64,000 nucleotides of DNA from Mugil cephalus. Lineage: Eukaryota > Chordata > Actinopteri > Mugiliformes > Mugilidae. The stretch's first letter is position 1; every line of letters begins with the position of its first letter. The stretch lies in NCBI RefSeq assembly GCF_022458985.1, contig NC_061779.1, positions 16,041,001 through 16,105,000 on the forward strand, given 5' to 3'. The notes beneath the pieces were generated by a model. That model was not told where the DNA came from and ran no database searches. It saw only the letters and a program-made list of their open reading frames with translations. This document shows, piece after piece, positions 14,226 to 28,273 of the stretch. Position numbers and translations under genes: made by a program.

Positions 14226-14795
14226 AATTCTTGCCTTAATCGGACTATAACTTAAGTGCATGTAAAGACGTTACTCAGATTAAAATCGGAGTTCTCATTA
14301 TCCGATTGAGACACCCAGATAATGTGATTGAATCGGAGTTTTCAATCAGATAATTCGTGTGCGCATGCTCCACGACCGCTGCGCTGGCGTGTGACCCCGG
14401 AACAAACACGTCCAAGAAAGCTGATCGCAGAAGAAGAAGAAGAGGAGAAACGGAGCCGTCTGAGGGATAGCGCGGATCTTACCTGCACAAGAAGTAGCGC
14501 GAACATTACGTACATGATTAAAAAATGTAGTATTATCCGTCTGGTTGTCGTTTGAAATGCTGGTCCGCCGCATGAACGAGTTTATTATATCACGTAATAG
14601 GTCAACTGGAAATCGGGCCGTATAAACGTGGTATTAACCCGCTGAAAAGACACGTATCGCCACCTAGTGTGGAACAGGCGAACAGTTATTCGGTTTTCTT
14701 GCGCTGCATGTAAACTGTGACAAGGACTGTAGCGAGAAAGTCGAATTTTGAGCATTGCTCGATTAAGCTCTGCATGTAAACGCACTGACTATTGT
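14226..14795. mobile_element. MITE-like dispersed repeat
   Basis: The word gcatgtaaa occurs near the left edge (14258), inside (14706) and near the right edge (14771). It sits among repeated cggatt/aatcgga words in both orientations around 14230-14345. Elements ending near tgcatgtaaacgcactga are, from memory, common non-autonomous DNA transposons in fish. No transposase frame is present and I could not define clean terminal inverted repeats or a target duplication, so family and edges are uncertain. A CTCF-like motif lies inside at 14656-14671. Confidence 0.45.
14656..14671 (-). promoter_or_regulatory. CTCF-like motif inside a repeat
   Basis: On the minus strand the core reads acactaggtggcgat, close to the vertebrate CTCF consensus CCASYAGRKGGCRSY. 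It lies inside the MITE-like repeat at 14226-14795. Occupancy cannot be known from sequence. Confidence 0.35.
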
Positions 14796-16616
14796 TCTTA
14801 CCATATGTTCTTACCATATTCCCAATGTCAGTGTGCATTCAGTTGTCTCTTCGAATCTTCAGTGGCCTCTGCAGTCTGATTTGGCCGATGAATAAGTGCC
14901 AGATCTTTAAAATCAGTTGTAAAATTAACAGCAATCTGGAAAGAGGATAATACGGCAGCTAATACGTCTCCCAACCCTCGTTAAAAGTGCGGCTGTGATT
15001 AACCTTATTACGGCGGAGTTTTTTTTTTTTTTTTTGCGAGGATTAAATCACATTACTGCAACCCGTGTTCCACGAGATGGGTTTCCTGAAATGCTCTCCT
15101 GTTTTAAGAGTCACAAATGCATTTATCATGGAGCGGGGAGTGTGCGCTGCTGGTAGGCTTTCGTTAGAGTTTCCATGATGGAGTGTCATGTTGAAACAGA
15201 CCTTGTAAAGAAGCACCCGCAAATGTACTTTTCCCTGATGGACTGTTTTGTGGTGCCGAGGCTGTTAAATGTGGGTAAAAAAAAAAAATGGACTGGGTGC
15301 AGCACAACAGGCTGACAGACAGATTCGGTGGAATATCTGTTATACACCGAGAGCAAACACTCAAACACACACTCAGGGAAAGGAAACCATGGAAATTAAC
15401 AATTTTGTGGCTACGCTATTAGTGGCTTTTTGGCTGGCAATGCTAAAGATGGATAGCTTATCTGACTTTAATAGCTGGCACAGCAGCATTAGTGCTGAGC
15501 CGGAGCGAGGAGAGGAACAATACGGCACATTAGAGGAGCAGCGAGCACACGCCAGAAACTGCTCCAGACTTCTAATTAGCATTCATTAACAGTAGGGGAA
15601 AGAGCGATTATGGTCTTTAAGTAGTGCATTAGCTAATGTTGCTTTTTCTCATGTCAGCAGATTTAAATAGAAGGAGTGTGCAGCCACACCAGAGCCACGG
15701 CTTTGTGCTGACTGGGAGGTTTGGGTTGATGCTCGTGATGACCTTAAAATACACTGCTGCTGTTTGTTTACACTAGTTATTACTGCTAACAAGGCCACAG
15801 GCTCAGTCAGACATGAGTGACTGTTTGCTACCATCACAGCTGCTGCAGGAGCTTAGCTGAATATGTGACAGCCACCGTTTACATGTTTTTGTGCTGCTGC
15901 TGCTGCTGCTTCTTCACAGGCACGTTTGACGAGTATCAAAGAATATAGTGATAGTCTCAGTCCTAATAATCCAGCCGCGACATTTAAATGGTCCACATTT
16001 AAGTCGACCTAAATATAAATTTTGTCAAAGGACGCTTCACCGAACTAAAAGTTATTTATTTTACACTTTATTAATCGTCTGCCATCATTTACATGGTTCT
16101 GACTTCCAGATTTGTTCCTACTTGAGGCTGTAAACACAAAATAAACATGTATTGTTTTTTTTTTAAACTGGAGGGGTAAATGCATTATTTACAGTTTGGT
16201 GTTTGTGTGAGTCTGGATTGAGCCCAAGTTCTTCTCTTTTAGTCGAGTTTTGTTTTCCCATTCTCCTCGAGGAAGTATCTAGATATTTGGCAGCTGAAAG
16301 CTCCCATATGTTCCCCAGCTGGTTGTCCATTTGCGACCTCTGTCTCTCTTTGTAGCAGTTTCTTTTTGTTTGTTTATTTGCTGCCAGCACGAGTGAAGAG
16401 CGAAGCAAAACAGTAAAGTTTTCAGATCCGAGGTGTAAATCATCTTAGTGCAGGATTGGATGATGTTCCAGATTTTTATCTATATGCTCCTTATTGCTTA
16501 CCATAATAACTCTGCAGTCGTATGCAGGTTTACACAGGGACCACAGTTCAGATTAGTTACATTTAGTTTCATATTTAATCCACGATTTTGACATAACAGA
16601 TACTCTAAAATAATAC
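14796..16616. other. Gene-free region between two repeats
   Basis: No exon chain or RNA gene seen. It holds poly-T and poly-A runs (15020-15036, 15278-15288) and a short CTG run at about 15892-15909. Open frames are short and lack recognisable protein features. Confidence 0.5.
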
Positions 16617-17215
16617 TAGTGATGTACTAGTCATGTTTGATACCACCAATCTGATACTGAGTACAGGCTCGTATTGGCGATAACGATCCAATACCGCTAC
16701 TTTGTGCAAATACACCCTAATGTGTGAATATAAAAAATGTGATCTAATATGTAAAAAAAAAAAAAAAAAAAAAGTAGTGCATTTCAGATTATTGGTTAAT
16801 AAAGAATACAGAGTAGTTTATTTATTTATTTTAAATTTATTTACTATACAGCTGGGCTAGAAAAAACATACAAAATATGTATGTATGTATATATAATATT
16901 AAAATAAAGTATTGTTTAACTATTAAGAACTACTATAAAATGAAAACTTGCATCTTAATTCTGATGCTGTGCTCTCCTGTTCTGTCCTCCTCATCAAAAT
17001 AACTCAAGTTGTGTGTAGTGGTTTATCCTGAGGTGTTTCACAAGTTTGTTGTGTTGCCTCAATTCAATACTTTAGTCGCTTTCCATTGTGTTCCTACATT
17101 ACCTTGAATGACTGAAGTATCAAAAGTATCGATATTTTGATTTGTGAATAGATTTTAGAGCTTAAAGACCTGGTATCGGAAGTATCGATAATTTCATATT
17201 GATCTGCACATCACT
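16617..17215. mobile_element. hAT-like non-autonomous element
   Basis: The left part begins tagtgatgtactag and runs into words such as tgataccaccaatctgatac. The right part carries aagtatcgataatttcatat and ends gatctgcacatcactg. The outer ends are imperfect inverted repeats (agtgatgt... / ...acatcact), and sub-terminal GTATCGATA-like words recur, a pattern I associate with fish hAT-type MITEs. No transposase frame. I could not confirm an 8-bp target duplication, so the family is provisional. Confidence 0.5.
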
Positions 17216-18141
17216 GTTAAATACTTCAGAACCTGTTGTTTTAATGGAGAACCATCAGATCAGTAATAAAAACAGTTCGTGACAGCTAAACCAGCTAAAT
17301 TGCAGCTAAAATGAAAACAGAACTATTTTAAGATGCAGATTAAATGAACGTGTGAATCATTCTTAGTCTTTGTGTTTTCTTAAGTTTCAGTTGACTGAGT
17401 CAACAGTGCCACAATAGAAAACACTGTTTTCTATGTAATACAGTTCAGTGCATCACCATTAACCTCAACAGTAAAGTATAAGCAGAATAAAGCAGAATTC
17501 ATGGTTGATTTATTAGTCATTGGATTCTGTTCAAGTTATCTGAATATTTCTTGCATAAAATATCCTCCTTTCTCTGGAAGCGGGCGAATAAGCTTACCTG
17601 ACATGCAGTCGTTCAAAAGCTTAAATATTTCTTAAATGGCTGTTTTAGTTGTCAACAGTGCACACAAACCATTCTCACATACATCTTCTTGAGTTATGCA
17701 GCACTTGTGCATAAGCCACTGGTACACTGACCTCGATGACCTGGCAACAACTTTGTTTCAGTACTATTTCATCAGTTCTCCTCGAAACTGTGTCGGCTGG
17801 AAGAGCAACATGTGCCATCTTGTTGGCCGTTCACGGGACATGCTTCTGGCTGCGGCTTGGATCAGCTTCCTCGCCTTTGGAGTGCGGCTCGCTACGAAGT
17901 GCACATCAGGTCAACCGGTGATGACAGGCCCGCTCCGAACAATGGTTTTGGCTCTTGCTAGCTTCCTAACCTCCCAGCTAATAGTAACGCTTCCAGTTGT
18001 GAATGATAAACACAGACTCTCTGCAGGCGAGATGTCTTATTTCATGTCACACAGGTGCAGAACATATGATGTGATATCGGCTGTAGGCCATGCGATGTGT
18101 TCATGTGCAAATGTCCAGCATTCATTGCATTTAGTCTAAAC
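17216..18141. other. Gene-free interval with an unexplained open frame
   Basis: A 147-codon open frame at 17696-18139 (plus) shows no recognisable domain, no flanking exon chain and no family resemblance I can name. I do not call it a gene. Nothing else of note. Confidence 0.4.
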
Positions 18142-18491
18142 CAGGTGTCTTCAACATTTTTCAGGCCAAGGACCCCCAGACTGATGGGAGAGATTAAGTA
18201 GGGACCCCCTACCTACTATATGTGTTATAATATAATATAATATAATATAATATATAATAGACCCGACCTTGTGCTATTTATAAATATACATTATTATTAT
18301 TATAATATTAAGCTTTCCCTTATCCCTTTCCTAAAATATGTTGGATTCATGTTAATGTGTGTTTAAAGAAATTAAAATTTGTGGGGGACTATTAAAAAAA
18401 TATATATAAAAAAATCAACCAAAAATTTGCGACCCCCCTACAGTACCTCGGCGGACCCCCTAGGGGTCACGGACCCCCTGTTGAAGACCTG
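18142..18491 (-). mobile_element. hAT-like MITE, copy 1
   Basis: The ends are inverted repeats: caggtgtcttcaaca at the left and tgttgaagacctg at the right. Just inside are blocks rich in ggaccccc/gggggtcc. The middle is AT-rich with an (ATAAT)n run at about 18225-18262. Two related copies lie in the opposite orientation at about 57521-57885 (rapsn intron) and 61858-61985 (TRIM intron). About 350 bp with no coding capacity. The CAGG... ends and size suit a hAT-type MITE, but no clear 8-bp duplication is visible. Confidence 0.65.
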
Positions 18492-21400
18492 ATCACAGCT
18501 TGTATACACCTCCAAAAAGTGATTGTCTCTGTTAAGTTTATTTAATTTATTTACTTATACAAGTTTCTGTTTACCGTAACATTTTTGAAAAGAAAAGATT
18601 TGAGAGACGCACTGAAGACTGGTCTTCTTCTGCTGATCCCCTGGCGACCCGGCAGACTTAATTTGTAACAACACCTGAGTGAGAGCAAAAGCTTTCTGAC
18701 AAATAAATGAGTGAGCGACAATAATTGCGGTGCGTGTGGCAGATGCAGAACCTCAGTATCTTTATGTTTTTTCCCACTGTCTCCTGTAGATTAAACTGCG
18801 CTGGCGGATAAATCCCGTACAAACAGAAGGTGCTGTTAGCTGATGGGTTTATAATTTCCTCTTACTTCATAACTGCAAATGAGGCAAAACATTATTCGGC
18901 GGCCCTCTGTAATTAAAACTTCATTCAGCCGCAAATATGCTTTATGCCACCACACGCTTTATGTGGTGAAATCGTAGCAAATGGCCTTTAGCGCTGCCTC
19001 CACTTTGAGTTTACCCATCCACGCCGCATTCATTAAACACAAACATTAATGTAGTGGTTGTGCAATCTGATAGTGACAGTATCATAATCGCGCTGTTGAT
19101 GTTGGCAGCTGTTTGACCTTGAATAAACTGAAACCCGGCCTACTCCGAGAGCGAGACGTTGAGCCGATCTGTTCGCGTAGGTCCGCCTGCAAGTCCGGGC
19201 TCGACTGAGGCGGTGAGGAATGAGAGAGGCAGGAACTCTGACGTCTAACAATAACATCCACATGAGAGACAGGTGATAAAAGAAATGTCATTCTTGTCAA
19301 ACGCGGAAGCCACTGAGGCAAAAGTAAGCAGAAGTTTGCCGGCTTCCTTTTTCTTATTATCTTTATTATTATTACTGCACCCGGTGGTCAAGGTTCACTA
19401 ACAGAGCTCACTTAATCGTGTATCCTGTCACATACACACCCGCCGCACACACATGCACACAACTCCTGTCTCTCTCCTAACACCAGCCCTGCTCTGTGTG
19501 CTCTGCTAATATTGACTCTCCTGACTAACACTGCCTCTATTGAGTCAAACACAGAACTGTTTGACTAGAATTAGAACATCATTGAGATAACAGCCGTGGA
19601 CCTGTCCGGCCTGGAGCCGTGGTGCTAAACGTAAAGCAGAGCAGGAGAACCCCGGCCCGGCAGGTTGTCAGTGCAGGAAGACGAAAGGTGCAGAGGTGGG
19701 ACTCGCAATCCGGTCCCTACACAAATGTTGTCCCACTCGGGCGCCTTTTATCGCCAATAACAGCCACTTGTGAAACGTCTTCTTGTGAAATCACACACAG
19801 CGTTCTTGTTCCGTGCGAGTTGAGGCCGTGTTTACGCGCGTGTGGTATTTCTCTCATTAAGCTCGTTGGGTCCTTGGGGCCGTAAAACTGGCTCGTCACT
19901 GGGCCTATTGTGTAGTTTGTGACGAAAACAAAGTGCCGTCAAACTCGCTGGCAGCGGGAATAAAAGCTCGCATTATGTGCCAAAGCACGTTTTTTAATCT
20001 GAATGCAGGTATTAAATTCTTATCTTCGGTTACACATTGCAGCCATAATGTTAACAGCTCTACCCGACCATAAAATACACACACGCACACAAACACACAC
20101 AGATAAGCGAACCTACTCGACTATTCACATGCAGGCCTACCCGCTCACTTTATCGCTCCCTATCTCGGTCTCTCACATTTCACAGACTTAGCCTCTGTCT
20201 GAAATCACTCCCTATTTACTAAAGACTCCACCGTGTTTACACCTCGACATTTTACCTGAGAAGTGCCTGAATTCCGTACACTCCCACATTGCATTGGGCT
20301 GCGTTTATAAATCTCTCACTTAAAAGCTTTGCAAACTTTAATAGACACGCCGTTCAGTATGGCTGCGTTAAAAGATAATTTGCTAACAGTTCAAACTCGG
20401 TCATCATCCCAGCCAGTGCGCTGCCATGATCAATAAAAAAAAGGTGTACCATGTAGCTATACAAGCTTTATGTATACACAGCTGCGCAGTTCACATCAAG
20501 ATTACCCGGTGTGACTTCTCAAACATGACGTAGGGCTAATTCACCTTCCTTTAACGATCATGTAACAGCACATTTGATTTGTTTGCTTGAACAAATGGAC
20601 AAAAATCTCTGCCCTTTAGAGATCTCTCTGTTATGGGAATAGACCAAAACTTTGCCCTGTTTTTGAGCTGCTCGCAGCCCTGGAGCTTCTACAATGACAC
20701 CGAGTGACAGGCCGTCCAGTGACAAAATCAGAATGTGACAGGCAGGTACATCAACGTCATGGTATAAATTAGCTTGTCGACGCGGCTTTCCTGTTCACAT
20801 CGAAGCCGAGTCGAGTTGATAGAATCCGGGTCGTTTGACCTGGGTTGAAAACCCTTTCAAATTGCGGTGAAATGCAATGTGAAAGGGGCTCTATTCAGGT
20901 GATTGTCAGTTGTTGATAGTATATACAGTCAATGGGATCTACGGGAAACCTACCCCGTTGCCGACACCATTGTAAGCTCCAGTAGTTGTTAACTGATGCG
21001 TTGCCATTGTTTTGTAATTACACCACTAAAATGTCTTGTCAGTTGTGCTGAGTTTTGTGCCATGTACTCCAAACAATGGCTACTGGGACTGAGTGGATCA
21101 TGTTGGATTTGGAGCTAATAAGCGTTAATACCTTTTGCTTAGATCACTGCAATGAGCAGCAGAATGAATGACGTCTGGGTAGTCGTGTGTAGGAGGGAGA
21201 ATTTTCCGTCCTAGTTAGAACTCAGACACACGTGGATGAGGAAATGCATTTTGGAACGGTCATGTGGACGATGGCGGCCTGCGTCACTGCGAACATGTAT
21301 TTAAAGTATTATTGGTGCTGTCGATATGTGCAGTGCAGCCTGTGGTGCAGATCCAACACAGAAGCGTAAATCCTACTAAAATATGATGAGAAAAACTACA

Positions 21401-24400
21401 AGAAAGATTTTAGAATCACTACTAACCCGTGATTTTTGTTACCTGGCTTTGCTAAACTTCCTTAAATCTAGTGAATAGCAGTCGTCAGGGTTCGGGTTTG
21501 CAGAGCTGGTGATGTTCCTTTGTCCCGAAATCACCTTTACCACTGTAGTACCCTTTTACTAGTATTGTGGTAACAACAGTGTTCATTTCTTACATATTTC
21601 CTCTGAGAAATGTGGAGAATCCACATCATGACGGTGCAGGTACCGATCACAACCGGACAAACATCTGTTCAAGTGGTCAATTCAGCAGTTAATCGTGTTT
21701 CTGTAAATCCCGACTGGCTGCATTTAACCGATACACGTTGTTGAGCGTAGCCATCTGGGTCAGGGGCAGGCCATGTTTGTCAACCACATGAAAGGGGAAG
21801 AGCTGAATAGCAGGCTGCTGCAGATGGCAGTGCAGCAATCTTTTCTGCTTATGTGGTTTCATTTTATCCCTGCAGGCCCTCACGGTATTTTGAATTGCCC
21901 TGGGTTATGTATTCACTCGGTCATGTAAGCTAAATGAACCATCCATAATGTAAATGAGAAAGAAAGAGAGATTGAGAGAGAGACAGGGATGCAAATGCAG
22001 TGGTGCCCCTGGTGTTAGGAGGGAAGAGAAAGAGATGTCAGCATTTTCCCACATTTCACTTTCAAATGAGCCACAGCTGACTGGAGAGTCAAACCTTCCC
22101 ACTGTATATAACGAATGGTGCAATTACTTACCAAAACACGCCACAATTTGCGAATTTCAAAAGTCAAAAGCGTCACAAATGGGGTTTATTCTGCAATTCG
22201 CACCGAATGCGCGTCACATCTTTGTCTCGGTTTGCGTGAAGTGAGGTGATTCAGCAGTGCCTGCCCCATCATTTACAGAGCTGCTGACTGGCTGGCAGGA
22301 GTTACAGTATGTGCTTGTGTTTATCGCGGTTGAACGTCCCGAACGCATAAGGCACTGTTTTCCCATTTAGGAGACAGGGAGGCATTTCCTCTAAATAGTT
22401 AATGGCTTTCTGGGGACACAGGTGGTGTTTTGAGTGCAGAATAATCACTGTAGGAATTCCTCGTCTGCTTGTTTAAATCACAACACAAGGTACGCGCATA
22501 ACAACGCCGCCGCTCTCTGCACGCCATCTCATCTCAATCAGTAATTACCCGGCATATTTGCACTTGGCGCTTGCGAGACATGATGCAAGTTATTTTGCAT
22601 CCTCGACGAGAATTTTTTTTCCTGGCATTTCGCTGCTTCCAAAACATTACAGCCAATTTGATATTAGATAAATATTTGCGCTGGCATGCATTAAAGCGTA
22701 TGTCAGACGAGCAAAGAAGCGCTGGCGCTACGGATGCATTTAGCCGCTCGAAGGGAGGAAGAAGACAAGGGAGAGGCCTTGCCTGTTCTCCATTAGAATC
22801 CACTCAGTTCTTCTACAAACAGGGAGGATGCTAGCCAAACAAGCTTATTCAAGGGGGTTCTGTGTGGACCGTGTTAGCTCAGCAAATCCAGCTCCACAAA
22901 CATGCTTCAAAGAATCCTGCTATCTCCGCAGAGCCTTTGATGTGGGTATTGATCATGCAGCGGCCTGTGAGAAAGAGGGATGCAGCGGAGGGTTTAGTAT
23001 TCTGTTCTGGCTCAGATAGAATAGATAATAGCAAAAACATGCACTCCCATCACGCCGTGCTGTGCTTCGGTTATGACAGCTGCGCAACCATTTTCCAGCT
23101 CTGAGGTAGATGTGATTAGGGGAAAAAGACAAGGGAAGAGCGAATCAGATGGTTCGCCCCGAGGACAGGTCGCAGCGCATTATGTTTACCGCGGCGGAGG
23201 AGCCGCGGCCGTATCCAAATAAAGTCAAAATATCAGTTGACACAAAAGGGCGCCGTTCCCCCAGGTGACGGCGGCAACAGTCTGAGATTTGTCCAACCAC
23301 TTCTAAGAGCGTAAACGCGTTATTATTTCGTAAGGTCACCTCGTTCTCGGGAGGGAAAACGGCTCGGCGGCTAGGTTTTTTTTTTTTTCTTTTTCTTTTT
23401 TGTCTCGGCGTTGCACTACAGTGGCAAGGAAGCAAAGCAAACAAAAACAAAGCTAACACGTCCAGAACCACACAGTCACGCTGTATGCTATAGAAAGATA
23501 AACAAAGTCTGTTCTTCTTAGCATGGTAAAACAACCACCCACAGCCCTGCTCCTGTCTCACACTGAGACCATTAGTCACAATGATTTCTCTGCCAGCTGT
23601 CCCGGTGTTTGCTTAAGCTAGCCTCACAGGCAGTTTGAGCCTCATTTGAATTCTCACTTCAGTTTATTAAGCAAGCGCTGAATCATTAGCATCCTGTAAG
23701 GCCGATGCAGATGCGTTCCTCAGGTAATGTTCGAATGCAAAGCTGAGTGGCCATTAATCACGCGGATAAACGCACCATGAAAGTGGCATGGTCTCTTAAG
23801 TTATAAGAGCCCACAGTCATGCTGTGTTTTTACTTTTTTGGAACAACTGTCCCATTCACCTTGCCAATAGCGGTTGCAGCCGGCGCTCTAATCTTATTTG
23901 TGCACACGGATGCTATAATCTCAGCCTTCATAGGCATACCTGGCCTTATGTGATAAAAGTCGCTGCTCTGTTAGAGTGAATGAATGAACTTTGCCGTATC
24001 TGGTGAATTAAATAACAGCTCCTTAATGCGTATGTGTAATTGCCTACCATCTACAAAGTGCAGTTTGCAAGGTAGGGGGATAAGAGCAGCGGTGTGGCAG
24101 ACTATTTTAAGATAAACAGCTGATGTGTGCGTTCAAAGAGGCTTTTGTGTTTGCTTTTGCGTAGGAGTTTGTGTGGAGGGTACTGACTGAGCTTTATGCA
24201 GATATGAAAATCATGCGGCGCTATTTCACCCTCCTCCAAATGCCACCTATGATTGTTCGCCGATAAGCTGGTTCCAGTGCGAGCAATTTGCATGAAAGCA
24301 TTGGCAGGACAAAGGTTTGGAAAAACTGTTCTCCCCCTTTCTGCAGCAAACAAAGACCCACAGATATCCATTTAGCGAGCTAATAAGAGGTGTTCTCGCC

Positions 24401-27400
24401 GCCCATTTTTATTCTTTGTGCTCGCGGGAACCAAAGCTAGATGATTCACGTGATTCGAGAAAGTTGAATCAATCCTCGCCACATCCAAATACCGTTTGGT
24501 CGCATTACATCACCCGGCATTGTACGTCTGTCAGTGCAAACACTTCTGGCATCTCCTCTTTTTTTTTCATTTCATCAGCAAACTGCTCGGAGGGCTGCTT
24601 AAATAATCAGCCAACTGCACGCAAAGCCCGGTTATGCCGCGGCGTTAACTAGATGAGATCAACCACTTGTAAAAAAAAAAAATGTTAAAAAAAAGTGACG
24701 TTTCTGTGAAGGACACATTGTGGTTACAATGAAAGTGAGTCAACGGAAATCAGTCATGGCACCCTGTCACCACAGAAGGGACACAGCCAGCTAAAAGTGC
24801 AGCCAAGCCACATACACTGGGCAAGGAGAATACACTCAACTGACAGCTGTAAGCACTTAGTCGGTCGCCAAGAACAAAGACGCGGAGGGGAAAAAACCAC
24901 TATTCAGCTCGGCTCGCTATAATGAGCCCGCACAACAATGGCTTCCAATATTTTCAGTAAGAAATCAGTCAGGTCTCGAGTCGTCAAAGGTCGTCTCCCT
25001 CCGTGTCGTAACCACAGCAACAAGCATGAGAACAAATGGATAATCATAATAACTTGAGCTCTTAATGACGAACTTGGACATGAGGAAATAAAATGCGCAG
25101 AGACGGACCCGACATCTGCTGTGCCCATTTATGGCAAAAAATAAAAAAATATTAAAAATCACCAACCTCACAAACTAAGAAATCAGATCAGAAAGATGCA
25201 GCCCGCGGAGCAGCCATAAGTGACACGCGGGGCTAAAAACGCGGAGCTGGAAGAGGAGGCAGCAGATGGGACGAGGTGCTCTGAACCACTAACCACGTGC
25301 ACTTAAGGGTCAGGGCAATTCTCATCCAGTGCGCTTCTAAACAGCTGAAAAAACCAAACTTCACCTCCGGGAAGTCTCCGAGAGTTCGCGACTCTCTGAC
25401 CCATCTGTTCGCCGCGGCCGCGCCGGCAGAAGAGAGAGTGCGGGAGCTTTTACCTCTTATTAACACTGAACACGGCGCCTCTTGACGCCACTGCACATGT
25501 TAGTATGCATTAAGGCAGACGAGTGCGAGGTGAGCAAGCAGTGAAGAGGAGCCTCGCGAAAAAAAGAAAAAAGAAAAAAAGAAAAAGCCAGATGAGTCCC
25601 AAGTGGCTGGGAGATGGGCTGAATGACAATTGACTGGCTGTCAGCACTCATCTGCATTCGCATATCTTCCTGGCCTGACACATTTAGCTGGCAGACAGCC
25701 ACGGCCTTGACATATGAAGACGTAGTGTTAGCTTTGGTTTGCGAAGCTCTGCTCTCATGCAGTATTTACTTGTGTTTCCCACTAATTGACTGTAATTGTC
25801 TGGGATTGTTATCCTTGCCACTAAAAGAAAGCAGAAAACCGTGTAATGGGCTCCGGTTTAAAGGACAGCTGTGGCTGTGATTGAGTCACTTGCTTCGACA
25901 TGCCCTTCAAATCTGCGCCCATTCAGTCGGCACGATGCCGCTTTGAAGGCAAATGGAAACAACCATCATACCTCAGATGCCCTCTGCAGCCAAGTATAGA
26001 TTGCTGCCGGATAGAGTTACACTTTCATCGCACCTATTTAAACTCGTACCCGGCTTTCCTGCCCGATTCGGTACAGTGTGTTCAACATGCTAAGCGGGAA
26101 AGGAGGCGCGTACCGGATTTCAATTTCAGCAGATATCTGTTTAGTCACCGTCTGTTGCCAAATGAGGTAACAAAATGACGATTGAACATGAGACGGCATT
26201 ACGTTCTCGCTCTGTGCTGAGCGATCGAACTGTTCCGTCAGGAGGAAATAAATGTCTTCCACATTTAACGTGTTTCCCAGCCTCGAGGGCCAGCCTGACT
26301 TCCCCAACCCACAAGAATTTTTTGCAGTAGTGAGTCGGTTAGAACCCGAAAAAAGGGGAAGATCCACCGGACTAGTCGGATCTATGTGCAGACAGAATGA
26401 TTAGCAGCGGTGTGGTTCTACATTAGTTTCCATCAAAATGCCTCTGACTGGTTTTTAGGACTGTCCGATTGTGAGCAGGAACCCGCCCCATAATGAAAAT
26501 CCAAACGGCGTGTTACAAAACTCACCAGGCTCCACGTTCCTTACGAGAACCAGCCATTCGCTGCACGTCTAAAATGATCTGCACCCTGACAGGTCTGTCG
26601 TTACAAGACCATTGATTATTCACTTTGTCTGAGCGGTCATGACTTCTTGGGTCTTTGGTGTAGTTTTAATCAGCTTTAATCAGCTTCAACTTGAGGAAAT
26701 GATTGCGGAGATAACCGGACAACGTTGCTTCGAATTACTGAATTATGAATGGCCCTCATCAGCATTATAGATTGGTGTGAAACTTATTTCATCCTGGCGC
26801 TGCTAAAAGGCAACTTAAGACCTATTTATCAGAGTCATTCAAGCGGAGAGTCAATAAAAGCCTGCAATTAGGCCTGCTCTTTTAAAGTGTGAGACAATCT
26901 AATTGACTGTGTATTCAAGTAGAACAGCAGAATTCCCTCCAGCAAGTTTAATAACATTGATAAGCGGCATAATGCATAATCATAAACTGGGAGCTCTGAA
27001 ATGCGGAGTGATCTATTCCTAGCGTACAGCTGCGTGAACGGCGTTGTATTTGAGATTGGCTTTATTGCAGGCCTCGGTGTGCCGTTTTCATTTACTTCCC
27101 CTCAAGTGTCTCTTTGAATCTGGTAATGTTGATCAGGCGCTCAACAGGAGTTTCGTAATAAAAATCTTTAAAAACGCTCGCACCGCTCGGCCGTGGAGGG
27201 CTTTGCAGCGAGGAGTCGGCGGATAATAATGCGGCGCAGCACATCAAACAGAGCATGGTCAAAAAGCAAAGCACTCAATATCTCATAGGAGTGAATTTAA
27301 TGGCCACTGGTTGCTCTGGGCTCTTGACCCTCTCCAAGAGGCTCCATGTTAGTCACTCTCCAGTGCTTTCCAATTGAAACCCAGCCAGACTGGTCGCAGA

Positions 27401-28273
27401 TGAGATTTCAACTTGACTACTCAAAGCCTGGATGACTGTACCACTAGCTGCTCTTTACACCTGTGATGCTCAGCCGATAAGAGATGTTGACAGTGGACAC
27501 CGTTTAGCAAGTTGGGAGAGTTTTCTGTGGCGTTTTCAAGTGTAGTGCGATTTGAAGTGCGTCACAGGTTGTCACAGGATCAGTAATTAACAATATGTTA
27601 TCTGTCAAACATAAATACCTTTACTCCAGTCTCATAATGCAGCTTTATTTCTTCCATTCATTTGTATTTTCTGAGGTAAACATTGTATTTTTCCTCCACT
27701 TTCACCCGACAGGTAAACCCTAGATATTTTAAAGAGCCTACTTTACCACGTTCTGAGTACTTTTATGCTTTGAGCAGATTTGGCTGCGAACACTGAATCC
27801 TCTTCATGTAAATGAAATTTATGAAATGAGTATATCTGTACTTTTTCCACAAATACCAAAATTAACCGTTGTTCCTTCATTTGCCACAAAACAAGGTGGG
27901 GGTCCACACACACACATAGTAGTGAAAGCCAGGATTGGAGACATATCCAGTTAGCCAAACTAATTTAATATGGATTTATATACAAGGGTCTTGTTTAACA
28001 TAATGAATATCTAACCAGGCATGATTACAGGGAAGCAATTTCAGCAAAGTAAATGAAATCAGACTGTGTTTGAGAGACTCAGAGCCCTCACAGACATCAA
28101 ATATTTTTTTCCCAAACATCATTTTGAAACCTCATATTAACCTACAAGGAATTCTGTGACAAATTGGAGTCTGAAGATGTGCTTCTGTTTGGTGATACTG
28201 TTCATGTTCTTGTGGTATAATTGTGACAGAGGATTGTGGAGGAGTGAGGATTTAAGACGCGCTACTGTCCTGT
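18492..28273. other. Gene-free region, right part, with many regulatory-looking tracts
   Basis: No exon chain, RNA gene or coding-like frame is supported over almost 10 kb. Repeats are sparse. Several tracts have the look of vertebrate conserved non-coding elements: 22280-24660 (it contains the octamer atttgcat at about 24288) and 26600-27430 (many TAAT/ATTA cores, TTTAATAACATTGATAAG-like words). GC-rich spots occur at 23150-23230 and 25380-25430, the latter holding a gcggccgc site. In human, KIF23 lies near RPLP1 and the TLE3 gene desert, so distal regulatory DNA is plausible. That is inference. Confidence 0.5.

Noticed and set aside
17696-18139. 147-codon open frame, the longest in the left half
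   Set aside because: No recognisable domain, no flanking exons, no family resemblance. It runs up to a MITE. Probably chance or an old repeat.
23145-23579. 144-codon minus frame
   Set aside because: It contains a poly-T translation (KRKKKK) and no domain. The surrounding sequence looks regulatory rather than coding.
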